A DNA stretch of 64,000 nt from Salinicola avicenniae (GCF_023736115.1 NZ_JAKQZC010000003.1:310001-374000); one strand, 5' to 3'; numbered from the stretch's first letter, positions 53,240-62,405 are shown. The notes: generated by a model not told the origin, from the letters alone. Made by a program: numbers and translations.

Positions 53240-54232
53240 CTACTTCTCGAGCACACCCTGCTCGGCCAGCTCGTCCATCGTCTCGAACAGGTGGGTCTGG
53301 GTCTGTTCGGCCCACTCGGAGACCTCGTCGGTGCCCAGCCAGGCCGGTGTGACGCCGATCTGCTGCAGCCACTGCTGGAACTCGTCGCTTTCGTAGGCGT
53401 CGTGGTAGGTCGTCTCGAGCGTCTCGATCACGTCGTCCGGCGTGCGTGCCGGTGCGACCAGCACGATGAAACTGCCCATCTGCAGGTCGACATCGGTATC
53501 GGTCTCGGTGACTGGCGGCACATCGGGGAAGCCTTCGTTCTGGGTGTCCGTGAACTCCACCAGTCCGCGCGCCTGACCGGATTCGATCAGCGGCGCGAGG
53601 TCGCCGAGGCTGGTGACCACGCCATCCACTTCGCCGTTGAGCAGCGCCTCTTTCTGGGTGGCGGCGCTGTTGTCGTAGGAGACGATCTTGAACTCGGCGC
53701 CGGTCATTTCCTGCAATTGCAGGAGCGTCAGGTAGGTGCGCCCGCCCATGTTCTGGACGCCCAGACGGATGCTATCGGGGGTCTCCTTGGCGGCGGCAAT
53801 CAGATCGCTGAAGTTGTCGTAGGGCGCGTCCGCGGCCACGGTAATGGCATCGGCCTCGCTGGTGATACGCGCAATCATACGCATCTGATCGAGGCTATAG
53901 CCCGGCAGCATGTTCTTCCACGGGATGGTGATGACGCTGTCGTAGGTGATCGCCGCGATGGTCTGGCCGTCGGGACGCGCCTTCATCAGTTGCAGGAGCC
54001 CGGTCGCGGTCATCCCGCCCTCGACGTTCTCGACGTACATCGAGACCGGCAGCGAGTCCTCGGCGATATTGGAGATCTTGCGCACGATGGCATCGGTACC
54101 GCCCCCGGCCGCGGCTGGCACGATAACGCGCACATCGCGGCTGGGGTAGTCGGCATAGGCACTGCCGACGGTGAAGCTCGCCAGGCAGGTGAGGCCGACG
54201 AGAGCTGTCTTGAGGGCTGGTTTGAAAATCAT
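53240..54232 (-). CDS. tctC: tripartite tricarboxylate transporter binding protein TctC
   Basis: A 330-residue periplasmic receptor of the TctC/Bug family. The signal peptide ends near AYA-DY (residue 27). Core: 'YPSRDVRVIVPAAAGGGTDAIVRKIS', 'VENVEGGMTATGLLQLMKARPDGQT', 'IRLGVQNMGGRTYLTLLQLQEMTGAEFKIVSYDNSAATQKEALLNGEVDGVVTSLG'. It is the first gene of the operon. The ligand, an organic di- or tricarboxylate, cannot be fixed from sequence, and no two-component regulator is encoded nearby. Confidence 0.93.
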   Translation of the reverse strand: MIFKPALKTALVGLTCLASFTVGSAYADYPSRDVRVIVPAAAGGGTDAIVRKISNIAEDSLPVSMYVENVEGGMTATGLLQLMKARPDGQTIAAITYDSVITIPWKNMLPGYSLDQMRMIARITSEADAITVAADAPYDNFSDLIAAAKETPDSIRLGVQNMGGRTYLTLLQLQEMTGAEFKIVSYDNSAATQKEALLNGEVDGVVTSLGDLAPLIESGQARGLVEFTDTQNEGFPDVPPVTETDTDVDLQMGSFIVLVAPARTPDDVIETLETTYHDAYESDEFQQWLQQIGVTPAWLGTDEVSEWAEQTQTHLFETMDELAEQGVLEK

Positions 54233-54343
54233 GGCGTGTCCCCGCGGTGATTGAGCTGAATGATCGCGACCGACGAAGAGCCCGCCGTCGATAGCCGATG
54301 ACAGGTATACCGGGCCTTTTCATATGATGTAATACAACATTGG

Positions 54344-54382
54344 TGGCAAGACCACGTTGGCAAGACCACGCTGGCGAGATCG
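54344..54382. repeat. 14-bp tandem repeat in the tctC-glnE divergent region
   Basis: TGGCAAGACCACGT (54344-54357), TGGCAAGACCACGC (54358-54371) and a third, decayed TGGCGAGATCG (54372-54382). It lies about 115-155 bp before the glnE start and about 110 bp before the tctC start. Confidence 0.85.
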
Positions 54383-54497
54383 TGCGGCTTCCTTTGGCTC
54401 GCGAAAGCGGTTTGGCTATGCTGGCAGGGCTTTGGCGGCCGTTCAGTCTCCGGCGATCGCCCCTCGCTATCCTCTTTGCCCTAGCGGAGTGTTACCC

Positions 54498-57446
54498 ATG
54501 CCCCTGGCCGATGACTGGTTCCCCGATCTGGCGCTGCCGGCTGCTCTCGAGTCGACCTGGCAGACGGCGCGACGACAGCTCGTGGCGGGGACGGCGGACG
54601 CCGACGACGAGGCGCTCGCCGCCTGGCTGGCTCTGCCGTCGGAACGTCGCCGCCTGCTGGCGCGGGTCTGCCTGCTTTCCGACTTTGCCCGGGATCTATG
54701 GGGCCAGCATCCCGACTGGTTGGGCCTGTTGCAGGATCAGGGCGAACTGGAGACGGCCCCGCCGCGCGCCACGCTCGATGCCTGGCTGGCGGCGAGTCTC
54801 GAAACGGTCACGGACGAGGCGGGGCTGCACGCCGAGCTGCGCCGCTTTCGGCAGCGTCGCATGCTGGGCATCGTCTGGCGCCATCTCGCCGGCGGCGACA
54901 TGTGGCAGACGGCCGGTGCTGTCTCCGCACTCGCCGAGAGCTGTCTCGAGGGGGCACTGCGCTGGCTCGAGACACATCTGTCCACGCGCTGGGGCACGCC
55001 GGCAGCGCGCGCGGATGGCTCGCCCCAGCGGCTGGTCGTGCTCGGCATGGGCAAGCTGGGCGCCGGCGAGCTCAATCTCTCTTCCGATATCGATCTGATC
55101 TTCGCCTACCCGGAGGCGGGAACGACTCGCGGCGGCGAACGCGAATATGACCATCAGCAGTACTTCACCAAGCTTGGCCAGAAGCTGATCGCGGCGCTGG
55201 ACACCATCACCGCCGACGGCTTCGCGTTTCGGGTCGACATGCGTCTGCGACCGCTCGGCGACGGTGGCCCGCTGGTGGGCAATTTCAACTCGCTGACCGG
55301 CTACTATCAGGATCAGGGGCGTGAATGGGAGCGCTACGCGCTGCTCAAGGCGCGCCCGGTGGCCGGCGATCTCGCGGCCGGTGACGAGCTGTTGCGGGCG
55401 CTCAATCCGTTCATCTACCGCAAGTATCTGGATTTCGGCGCGATCGAGTCGCTGCGCGAGATGAAGGGGCTGATTCATCGCGAGGTCAAGCGGCTGGGGC
55501 GTGAGGAGAACATCAAGCTCGGCCGTGGCGGTATCCGCGAGGTCGAATTCGTCGTGCAGGCGTTTCAGCTGATCCGCGGCGGGCGCGATACCGAACTGCA
55601 GGTCACGTCGTTGCGGGTCGCCATGCGGCAGCTCGTCGAGCTCGAGCTGCTGCCGCCCGCGGTGGTCGACGAGCTGCACGATGATTATGTCTTTCTGCGC
55701 GATCTTGAGCACGCTCTGCAGGCCCAGCAGGATCGCCAGACCCAGACGCTGCCGCAGGACGATGTCGGTCGCGCGCGCCTGGCGCTTGCCATGGGGCTGA
55801 CGGACTGGGCGGCGCTGTGTGACGCGCTGGACGCGTGCCGGGCCCGAGTGCGCTCTCATTTCGATGCCGTGGTCGCCGATCCCGAGGCCGAAACGCAAGA
55901 CTCCGAGCAGACCGATGCCGCGCACGTCTGGTGGCAGCTGTGGCAAGGCGAACTGGCAGCCGACGAGGCCCAGGCCGTGCTCGATCGGGCCGGTTTCCCG
56001 CTGCCGGAGGCCTATCGTCGTCTGACCGCGTTTCGCCAGTCGCGTGGCGTGCAGTCGATGCAGCGTATCGGCTACGAGCGACTGGAAGCGGTCATGCCGC
56101 TGCTGCTGGAAGCCCTGGCGGAAAGCGACGCCCCGGGTGTCGCACTCGAGCGCGTGTTGCCACTGATCGAGGCGGTGCTGCGGCGCACGGCCTACCTGTC
56201 GTTGCTTAAGGAGAATCCGCATGTGCTGCCTTCGTTGGTGCGGTTGTGCGCGGCGAGTCCTTGGATCGCCGAGCAGCTGGCGCGCCACCCGATCCTGCTC
56301 GATGAGCTGCTGACGCCGGACACGCTCTATTCGCCCGCGGATCGCCAGCGGCTGGCCGACGAACTGCGCCAGACCCTGGCGCGGATTCCCGAGGATGACG
56401 AGGAGGCTTGGCTGGAAGCGATGCGGGTCTTCAAGCAGACCCAGGTGCTGCGCGTCGCCGCCTCGGATATCGCCGGCGCGCGCGTGCTGATGAAAGTGAG
56501 CGACTATCTCACCGCCATTGCCGAGGTCGTGTTGGAGAGCGTGCTGCAGATGGCGTGGCGGTCGTTGACCGCGCGTTACGGGCAGCCCCAGCCACGCGAA
56601 GGCGCCGATACGGCCGCTTTCCTGATTGTCGGCTACGGCAAGCTCGGTGGCATCGAGCTGGGCTATGGCTCGGATCTCGATCTGGTCTTTCTCTATGATG
56701 CGGCACCGCAGGGCGCGACCGATGGTCCCAAGTCGCTCGACAACGTGGTGTTTTTCACGCGGCTGGGGCAGCGCATCATCCATCTGCTGACGGCCACTAC
56801 GCCAAGCGGCACCCTCTACGAGGTCGACATGCGGCTGCGGCCGTCCGGCAATGCCGGTCTGTTGGTTTCCTCGCTCGAGGCGTTCGCCGAGTATCAGCGT
56901 CGCGAGGCGTGGACCTGGGAGCACCAGGCGCTGGTGCGGGCCCGGGCGGTGGCCGGCGACGATCGGCTGGCGGCGCGCTTCGGCGAGGTGCGCCGAGAGA
57001 TTCTCGGGCGGCCGCGCGACAGCGAGACGCTGCGCGGCGAAGTGGTCAACATGCGGGCGAAGATGCGCGACCATTTGGGTAGCGGACTCGAGGCGCGGGA
57101 GGCCGGCCAGTTCCATCTCAAGCAGGATGCCGGCGGGCTGGTGGATATCGAGTTCATGAACCAGTATGCGGTGCTGGCGTTCTCCGGCGAGACGCCGGCG
57201 CTGCTCGAGGTGACCGACAACATGCGCCTGCTCGATGCGCTGGCCGATAGCGGACGTCTGCCGGATCGCGATGCCCGCGACCTGCAGGCGGCGTACCTGG
57301 CCTACCGCGATGCCAGTCATCGCGCGGCGCTGGCGAAGGCCGGCAGCCTGGTGCCGGCGTCAGCCTATGCCGAGTATCGTCAGCGTGTGTGCGAACTGTG
57401 GCAGCGCTGGATGACACCTGGCGACGAGACGACAAACGGTCCATGA
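54498..57446 (+). CDS. glnE: bifunctional glutamine synthetase adenylyltransferase/deadenylase
   Basis: A 982-residue enzyme that adds AMP to, and removes it from, glutamine synthetase as nitrogen status changes. Two nucleotidyltransferase domains are visible: the deadenylase near residues 195-203 ('LSSDIDLIFAYPE') and the adenylylase near 720-731 ('GYGSDLDLVFLYDA'), each followed by 'VDMRLRP'. Other family stretches are 'LGRGGIREVEFVVQAFQLIRGGRD' and 'QDAGGLVDIEFMNQYAVL'. ATG 54498 has GCGGAG upstream. The length is as in other proteobacteria (about 945-985). No glnB or ntr genes lie near. Confidence 0.96.
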   Translation: MPLADDWFPDLALPAALESTWQTARRQLVAGTADADDEALAAWLALPSERRRLLARVCLLSDFARDLWGQHPDWLGLLQDQGELETAPPRATLDAWLAASLETVTDEAGLHAELRRFRQRRMLGIVWRHLAGGDMWQTAGAVSALAESCLEGALRWLETHLSTRWGTPAARADGSPQRLVVLGMGKLGAGELNLSSDIDLIFAYPEAGTTRGGEREYDHQQYFTKLGQKLIAALDTITADGFAFRVDMRLRPLGDGGPLVGNFNSLTGYYQDQGREWERYALLKARPVAGDLAAGDELLRALNPFIYRKYLDFGAIESLREMKGLIHREVKRLGREENIKLGRGGIREVEFVVQAFQLIRGGRDTELQVTSLRVAMRQLVELELLPPAVVDELHDDYVFLRDLEHALQAQQDRQTQTLPQDDVGRARLALAMGLTDWAALCDALDACRARVRSHFDAVVADPEAETQDSEQTDAAHVWWQLWQGELAADEAQAVLDRAGFPLPEAYRRLTAFRQSRGVQSMQRIGYERLEAVMPLLLEALAESDAPGVALERVLPLIEAVLRRTAYLSLLKENPHVLPSLVRLCAASPWIAEQLARHPILLDELLTPDTLYSPADRQRLADELRQTLARIPEDDEEAWLEAMRVFKQTQVLRVAASDIAGARVLMKVSDYLTAIAEVVLESVLQMAWRSLTARYGQPQPREGADTAAFLIVGYGKLGGIELGYGSDLDLVFLYDAAPQGATDGPKSLDNVVFFTRLGQRIIHLLTATTPSGTLYEVDMRLRPSGNAGLLVSSLEAFAEYQRREAWTWEHQALVRARAVAGDDRLAARFGEVRREILGRPRDSETLRGEVVNMRAKMRDHLGSGLEAREAGQFHLKQDAGGLVDIEFMNQYAVLAFSGETPALLEVTDNMRLLDALADSGRLPDRDARDLQAAYLAYRDASHRAALAKAGSLVPASAYAEYRQRVCELWQRWMTPGDETTNGP

Positions 57447-57480
57447 AAACAGCGGTGGGTGACGGTATCATTAAGGCTTC

Positions 57481-58134
57481 ATGACTCTTGTTCGCGGTGT
57501 GGAGCCGCCCGCCATGCTTTCACTAACCTCCGCCAGCGAGATTGCTCACGGCAACGACCGGGCGATCTTCCGGCATCCCGAGTATGCCGATCGCTGCATC
57601 AAGGTCGCGCGCTTTCCCGAGCGCGGCAGTCATCAAAACGAGCGCGAAAAGCACTACTTCGAAGGCCTTCTGCGGCGCGGCCTCGATGACTGGTCCTACG
57701 TGCCGGCGTACTACGGGACGCTCGAGACCGATCGCGGCGAGGGGCTGGTGTTTTCCCTGATTGTGGATGCCGACGGCACGGTGTCGCGGACACTGCGCCA
57801 GATTCAGCGTGCGGGCGACGACGATGGCTGGCTGCAGAGCCAGGCCTTTCACGACGAGCTGCACGCGCTTTACGCCTATCTACGTCGCCACTGGGTCGTG
57901 CCGTCGGACATCAACGATCGCAATATCGTGTGTCAGCACCTGGCCGACGGCCGCCGTCGGCTGTGGCTGATCGACGGTGTCTCCAATCCCGACTTCATGC
58001 CGCTGGCCAACGTCTGGCCGTGGTTCGCGCGGCAGAAGATCGATCGCCGCATGAAGCGCTTTTTCGCCAAGCTGACGCGTGCCGGGCTGCTGCCGGAAAC
58101 CCAGCGCGAGGCGCTGACGCGCGCGCCCTGCTGA
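57481..58134 (+). CDS. YrbL-family kinase-like protein
   Basis: A 217-residue protein of the YrbL (PhoP-regulated) family, with a kinase-like core: 'GNDRAIFRHPEYADRCIKVARFPERG' (putative ATP lysine), 'HWVVPSDINDRNIVCQHL' (catalytic-loop-like Asp and Asn) and 'RLWLIDGVSNPDFMP' (DFG-like Asp). It may phosphorylate a small molecule or protein. ATG 57481 has TAAGG seven bases upstream; MLSLTS 11 codons later is an alternative. It lies 34 nt after glnE on the same strand, so it may be co-transcribed. Confidence 0.82.
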   Translation: MTLVRGVEPPAMLSLTSASEIAHGNDRAIFRHPEYADRCIKVARFPERGSHQNEREKHYFEGLLRRGLDDWSYVPAYYGTLETDRGEGLVFSLIVDADGTVSRTLRQIQRAGDDDGWLQSQAFHDELHALYAYLRRHWVVPSDINDRNIVCQHLADGRRRLWLIDGVSNPDFMPLANVWPWFARQKIDRRMKRFFAKLTRAGLLPETQREALTRAPC

Positions 58135-58216
58135 CCCGGTGAGGCGAATGCCGACGGGCGGCGGCGGCTCTCAGGCAACAGGCGTCCACGACTTCGCCGG
58201 TTCACAGACACAAAGA

Positions 58217-58245
58217 CCCCGCCGTCAGCACGGCGGGGCCTTCTT
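58217..58245 (+). terminator. rho-independent terminator after the YrbL-like gene
   Basis: CCCCGCCGT (58217-58225) pairs with ACGGCGGGG (58230-58238) across a CAGC loop, followed by CCTTCTT. AAAG lies on the left side, so weak reverse activity is also possible. Confidence 0.7.
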
Positions 58246-58251
58246 CATGAG

Positions 58252-58324
58252 TAGCGCCTACGTCAGGGATAGCGTCTACGCCATGGATAGTGCCTAAGTC
58301 ACGGGCAACGCCTACGTCGCCGGA
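58252..58324. repeat. four 18-bp degenerate tandem units between yrbL-like gene and trhO
   Basis: Units begin at 58252, 58270, 58288 and 58306: TAGCGCCTACGTCAGGGA, TAGCGTCTACGCCATGGA, TAGTGCCTAAGTCACGGG, CAACGCCTACGTCGCCGGA. They share (T/C)A(G/A)(C/T)G(C/T)CTA(C/A)G. They lie in the 3' flank of trhO. Confidence 0.85.
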
Positions 58325-58348
58325 CCCGGTGTCAGGCCCGGTCGTGAC

Positions 58349-59287
58349 TCAGTGCTGGGCGCGCGGGTCGCGGCCGATCGGGTGCGGCTCGTTGCGCGCT
58401 CGGGCGAGTTCGATCTGCTTCTGTCGCTCGCGCGCGCTGGCGCGGGTCTTCTCCGGCAGTGAGTCCCAGCAGTGGGGACAGCTGATGCCCGGTGAATACC
58501 GCTCGGAGGCCTGATCCGCCGCGGAGATCGGCCGGCGGCAGGCATGACACTGTTCGAATTCGCCTTTGCTCAGGTCGTGTCGCACGGTCACCCGGTTGTC
58601 GAAGACGAAGCAGTCGCCGCGCCAGCGGGTCTCGCTCTCCGGCACTTTCTCCAGATAGTTGAGAATGCCACCCTTCAGGTGAAAGACTTCATCGAAGCCT
58701 TCGTTGAGCATGAAGCTCGACGCTTTCTCGCAGCGAATGCCGCCGGTGCAGAACATTGCCACCTTCTTGTGACGGGCGGGATCGTAGTGCTCGCGAACGT
58801 AGTCGGGGAACTCGCGAAACGAACGGGTTTCAGGGTCGACCGCGCCTTCGAAGCTGCCGATCGCGACCTCATAGTCGTTGCGGGTATCGATCACCAGGAC
58901 TTCGGGATCGTCGATCAGGTCGTTCCACTGCTCGGGTTCGACGTAGGTGCCGACGCGCGTGTTGGGGTCGACGCCTTCGACGCCCATGGTCACGATCTCG
59001 CGCTTGAGCTTGACCTTGGTGCGGTAGAACGGATGCGCGTCGCAGTAGGACTCCTTGTGATCGAGTGCCGCCAGCCGCGGATCGCGCTTGAGCCAATCGA
59101 GCAGGGCAGCGATGGCATCCGGTGTCCCGGAGACGGTGCCGTTGATGCCCTCGCGGGCGAGCAGCAGCGTGCCCTTGACGTCGAGTCGTTTCATCTCCGC
59201 GAGCAGCGGCTCGCGCAGGGCTTCGAAGTCGTCGAGTGTCACGAACTGATAAAGCGCCGCGACGACGATCGGTCGGTCGTTGGTCAT
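58349..59287 (-). CDS. trhO: tRNA uridine(34) hydroxylase (rhodanese-like)
   Basis: A 312-residue YceA/TrhO protein that makes 5-hydroxyuridine at tRNA position 34. The N-terminal acylphosphatase-like part ('[44 protein letters not shown]') precedes a rhodanese domain with active-site Cys180 in '[15 protein letters not shown]'. A C-terminal Cys-rich segment ('CHACRRPIS', 'SPGISCPHC') forms a likely zinc site. Length and motifs are as in E. coli, so the call is firm. It is monocistronic, with tandem repeats in both flanks. Confidence 0.95.
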   Translation of the reverse strand: MTNDRPIVVAALYQFVTLDDFEALREPLLAEMKRLDVKGTLLLAREGINGTVSGTPDAIAALLDWLKRDPRLAALDHKESYCDAHPFYRTKVKLKREIVTMGVEGVDPNTRVGTYVEPEQWNDLIDDPEVLVIDTRNDYEVAIGSFEGAVDPETRSFREFPDYVREHYDPARHKKVAMFCTGGIRCEKASSFMLNEGFDEVFHLKGGILNYLEKVPESETRWRGDCFVFDNRVTVRHDLSKGEFEQCHACRRPISAADQASERYSPGISCPHCWDSLPEKTRASARERQKQIELARARNEPHPIGRDPRAQH

Positions 59288-59605
59288 GCAAAAACTCCTG
59301 GCAGTCGCCCGCGTAAAGGGCGGACCGGGTCGGCCTGTATCGATATCGGAAAACGCCTGGGCGTTTCTGTCGAAACGATAGGGCGTTCGAAACGAAAGGG
59401 CGTTCGAAACGAGAGCGCGCTCGGCTGAAGGCCCGAGCGCACCGGCTACGCGACGGGACGTGCGCCCGTCGGATGCCGCATTTTACGCCGCTGGCCAAAG
59501 AGGTCCAGTGACAGCGGGTCGCGGCGACAGGGATCGCCGCGCGGGCATGGACTTTCCCGTTGCGAGCCGTTATTGATAACGGCTGTCGTAAACATGGGTT
59601 AAGTC
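59288..59605. other. trhO 5' region with 17-bp tandem repeats
   Basis: This 318-bp divergent region holds the promoter of trhO and of the membrane-protein gene at 59606. Three 17-bp units (59370-59420: TCGAAACGATAGGGCGT, TCGAAACGAAAGGGCGT, TCGAAACGAGAGCGCGC) lie 83-133 bp before the trhO start. No gene was recognised. Confidence 0.75.
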
Positions 59606-60050
59606 GTGTCTACACAAGAGAACGATCGGCGTAGCGAAAACCCGGCGCGGGCCTCGGTATCGGCCGTTCTCGCAGCGATGCTGCTGTGGGGTGGCTGGTG
59701 TTTCTTCACCAATGCGGAGGCACCGTGGCCTGCGCGTGTCGGCATGGCACTGGCGCAGGCGCTGGCCAGCGGTGTCATCACCGGGTGCCTGGCTCGGAGC
59801 GTGACAGGCGCCATGGCACGCTGGGGCCGAAGGCCAGCCGCCTGCTGGCTGGTGCCGCTGAGTGTGGTCGCGGTGACTGGCAGTGCGCTCTGGCCTGCAT
59901 TGGGCGCTCGGAACGCCAGCGCTGGCGCGAACCATCGCGCCGCCCATCGTGGTTGCCTGGAGCTACTGCCAGTGGCTCGCCTGGCGGGAGGCGACGACGC
60001 TACGCCGCGCGCCTCATGACGCCGATGCCTTACGGAGGCGGTTGCCCTGA
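59606..60050 (+). pseudogene. small membrane protein gene with a frameshift
   Basis: From GTG 59606 the frame encodes helices 'VSAVLAAMLLWGGWCFF', 'MALAQALASGVITGCLARSVTGAM' and 'WLVPLSVVAVTGSALW', then turns into a poor Ala/Gly/His/Arg sequence ending at 60019. Next to it, a different frame, entered around 59890, reads 'LHWALGTPALARTIAPPIVVAWSYCQWLAWREATTLRRA' to a stop at 60050. This is a proper helix and fits the pattern of the first part. So one base has probably been gained (or two lost) near 59888-59900, or the sequence has an error there. The family is unknown. Confidence 0.65.
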
Positions 60051-60102
60051 CGGCAATCTTCTCGTTATCTCCCTCTCTTCCTCTTCGTTCAGGAGTCCTA
60101 CC

Positions 60103-60795
60103 GTGCCATCTCCCTCCGCCAACCGGCGGCCGATCAAGAGCCGTGACCACCGCGTCGCGCAGCGCACCGCGACGTGGTTGAACCGGCGTGGTTTCACACC
60201 GAACGAGATCTCGCTGGCCAGTATCGCTTTCGCCGCCTTCGGCGCGCTGATGCTGGTGGCCTGGCGCCATGCCACGGGCGGCGCACAGTGGCTTCTGCCG
60301 CTGCTGGCCATCATCGGTATTCAGGGGCGCCTGCTGTGCAACCTGTTCGATGGCATGGTGGCGGTAGAGGGCGGGCGTTCGACGCCCGCCGGTGAACTCT
60401 ACAACGATATGCCCGACCGGGCTGCGGATGCGCTTCTGCTGGTCGCCGCGGGCTATGCCGCGAGTGCGCTCTGGTCGTTGGGTGTCTGGCTTGGCTGGCT
60501 GGCGGCACTACTGGCGGTCGCGACCGCCTACGTGCGCGTGCTGGGTGCCTCGATGGGCGCGCCGATGCGGTTCTCCGGGCCGATGGCCAAGCAGCATCGC
60601 ATGGCGCTGCTGAGCGGCGCCTGTCTGCTCAGCGTGCTCGAGCCCTATTTTTGGCCCAAGGGCATCGTGATGCTGCTCACCGTGGTCGCCATCGCCGTCG
60701 GCAGTGCCGTGACCATCGCGCGTCGTACGCGCGATATCCACGAGCACTGCGAATCCGCGGCGGCTGCCCTGCCGGCAGGAGCGGATGATGTTTGA
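60103..60795 (+). CDS. CDP-alcohol phosphatidyltransferase with altered metal motif (YnbA/YnjF-like)
   Basis: A 230-residue inner-membrane enzyme that transfers a phosphatidyl group from CDP-diacylglycerol to an alcohol. The motif region, residues 80-109, reads N-LF-DG-MV-A-V...G-ELY-N-DMP-D-RAA-D. Compared with the family's D(x2)DG(x2)AR(x8)G(x3)D(x3)D, the first Asp is Asn, Arg is Val and the third Asp is Asn, while the catalytic last Asp is kept. E. coli YnbA/YnjF-type proteins look alike. GTG 60103 has AGGAG eight bases upstream. It overlaps the next gene by 11 nt. Its alcohol acceptor is unknown. Confidence 0.82.
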   Translation: MPSPSANRRPIKSRDHRVAQRTATWLNRRGFTPNEISLASIAFAAFGALMLVAWRHATGGAQWLLPLLAIIGIQGRLLCNLFDGMVAVEGGRSTPAGELYNDMPDRAADALLLVAAGYAASALWSLGVWLGWLAALLAVATAYVRVLGASMGAPMRFSGPMAKQHRMALLSGACLLSVLEPYFWPKGIVMLLTVVAIAVGSAVTIARRTRDIHEHCESAAAALPAGADDV

Positions 60796-61720
60796 GATCG
60801 CCCCGCACGTGGAGACGGTGGTCATCGCGGTGTTGGCGCTGCTCTGCGTGGCTAGTCTGTCGCGGGTGTGGATGGGGCAGCGTCAGCCCGAGCGCGACCT
60901 GCTCGAACTCAAGCAGCGCATCCGCTCCTGGTGGTGGATGATCGGGTTACTGTTCGTTGTCCTGCTGCTCAATCGTGACGCCGGTATCGTCTTCTTCGCC
61001 TGCCTGAGCTATCTGGCGCTCAAGGAGTTCTTCTCGATCGTGCCGACGCGCCTGGTAGACCGGCGCGTGCTGTTCTGGGCCTATCTGGCGATCCCGCTGC
61101 AGTATCTGTGGATCTGGCAGGAATGGTACGGCATGTTCAGCGTCTTCGTGCCGGTCTACGTCTTCCTGTTCCTGCCGGTACGCATGCTGCTGCTCGGCGA
61201 CAGTCAGGGTTTCATCCGCGCGGCGGGGGTGATCCACTGGATGGTGATGCTGGCGATCTACTGTATTGGTCACCTGGCGGCGCTGCTGACGTTGCCGGTG
61301 CTCAACCCGGCGGCTGGCTATCTGGGGCCGGTGCTGTTCGTGCTGTTCATCACCCAGTTCAACGATGTCTGCCAGTACGTCTGGGGCAAGCGTATCGGCA
61401 AACGCCCGATTCTGCCGCGCGTCAGCCCCAACAAGACCTGGGGCGGCTTTCTCGGCGGTGGCCTGACGGTGACGCTCTGCGCCGGGCTCGTCGGCCCGTA
61501 TCTGACCGGCATGTCCTGGTCGCTCGCGCTGGCCGCGGGGGCGGTGATCGCGGTGTGCGGCTTCTTCGGCGATGTGGTCATCTCCTCGGTCAAGCGCGAC
61601 CTCGGCATCAAGGACACCGGCCAGCTGATTCCGGGGCACGGCGGGATTCTCGACCGTCTCGACAGCATCATCTACACGGCGCCGGTCTTCTTCCATTTCT
61701 ATCGCTACTTCGCGTACTGA
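60785..61720 (+). CDS. phosphatidate cytidylyltransferase (CdsA/YnbB-like)
   Basis: A 311-residue inner-membrane enzyme that makes CDP-diacylglycerol from CTP and phosphatidate. It has about eight helices and the CTP-transferase signature near the C-terminus: 'VVISSVKRDLGIKDTGQLIPGHGGILDRLDSIIYTAPVF', plus 'RISPNKTWGGFLGGG' (here RVSPNKTWGG). It is a paralogue separate from the chromosomal cdsA expected next to ispU/dxr, none of which are here. It lies between the phosphatidyltransferase and an acyltransferase gene, so it likely feeds the former. Confidence 0.9.
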   Translation: MMFEIAPHVETVVIAVLALLCVASLSRVWMGQRQPERDLLELKQRIRSWWWMIGLLFVVLLLNRDAGIVFFACLSYLALKEFFSIVPTRLVDRRVLFWAYLAIPLQYLWIWQEWYGMFSVFVPVYVFLFLPVRMLLLGDSQGFIRAAGVIHWMVMLAIYCIGHLAALLTLPVLNPAAGYLGPVLFVLFITQFNDVCQYVWGKRIGKRPILPRVSPNKTWGGFLGGGLTVTLCAGLVGPYLTGMSWSLALAAGAVIAVCGFFGDVVISSVKRDLGIKDTGQLIPGHGGILDRLDSIIYTAPVFFHFYRYFAY

Positions 61721-61729
61721 GGTGCCGTC

Positions 61730-62383
61730 ATGCAGCGCTGGCTGAAAGTGCTCTTCTTCCTGTTGCTGGTGCGGCCACTGATCGTGTTCGTCATCGGTCT
61801 CAACGTATTCCAGCGCGAACGCCTGCCGCGACGTGGTCCACACGTGCTGGTCGCCAATCACAACAGTCATCTCGATACCCTGGTGCTGATGAGTCTGTTT
61901 TCCTGGCGTGATCTGCACCGGGTGCGCCCTGTGGCGGCGGCGGACTACTTTCTCGCCAACCGCTGGCTGGCGTGGTTCTCGACCCATGTGCTCGACATTA
62001 TCCCGATTCGACGCGACGGCGGCGGCAATCGGCGGGATCTGATGGCCGACTGTCGCGCGGCGCTGGCGGCCGGCGATATCGTGATCCTGTTTCCCGAGGG
62101 CAGTCGCGGTCGACCGGAAGCGATGCAGCCGCTGAAGAAGGGCGTCTTCCATCTGCTCAAGACACACCCCGAGATACCGCTGACGCCGGTCATGCTGCGG
62201 GGGCTGGGGCGAGCGTTGCCCAAGGGCGAGGCACTGCTGGTGCCGCGCAACTGCGACGTGGCGATCGGCGAGGCGATGCAGGTTGGCGATGACAGCGCCG
62301 CTTTCATGGGCGCACTCGAGGCCGCATTCGAGACGCTGGCCGAGCAGTGCCGGGGCAGTGCCTGGCTCGACGAGTGGCAGTAG
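61730..62383 (+). CDS. 1-acyl-glycerol-phosphate acyltransferase-like protein (PlsC family)
   Basis: A 217-residue acyltransferase. It has an N-terminal hydrophobic segment, the catalytic H(x4)D in 'VANHNSHLDTLVLMSL', and the glycerol-phosphate motif 'ILFPEGSRGRPEAMQPLKKGVFHLLKTHPEIPLTPVMLRG'. Transfer of an acyl chain to lysophosphatidate or a similar lipid at the inner membrane is expected. It follows the CdsA-like gene by 9 nt, so the three genes are one operon. Confidence 0.9.
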   Translation: MQRWLKVLFFLLLVRPLIVFVIGLNVFQRERLPRRGPHVLVANHNSHLDTLVLMSLFSWRDLHRVRPVAAADYFLANRWLAWFSTHVLDIIPIRRDGGGNRRDLMADCRAALAAGDIVILFPEGSRGRPEAMQPLKKGVFHLLKTHPEIPLTPVMLRGLGRALPKGEALLVPRNCDVAIGEAMQVGDDSAAFMGALEAAFETLAEQCRGSAWLDEWQ

Positions 62384-62405
62384 CGTAGACGTTGGACCTT
62401 CACCA

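Noticed and set aside
54696-57320. 874-codon frame on the minus strand
   Set aside because: It is the exact opposite-strand shadow of glnE, which has full family motifs; GC-rich codons keep the reverse frame open.
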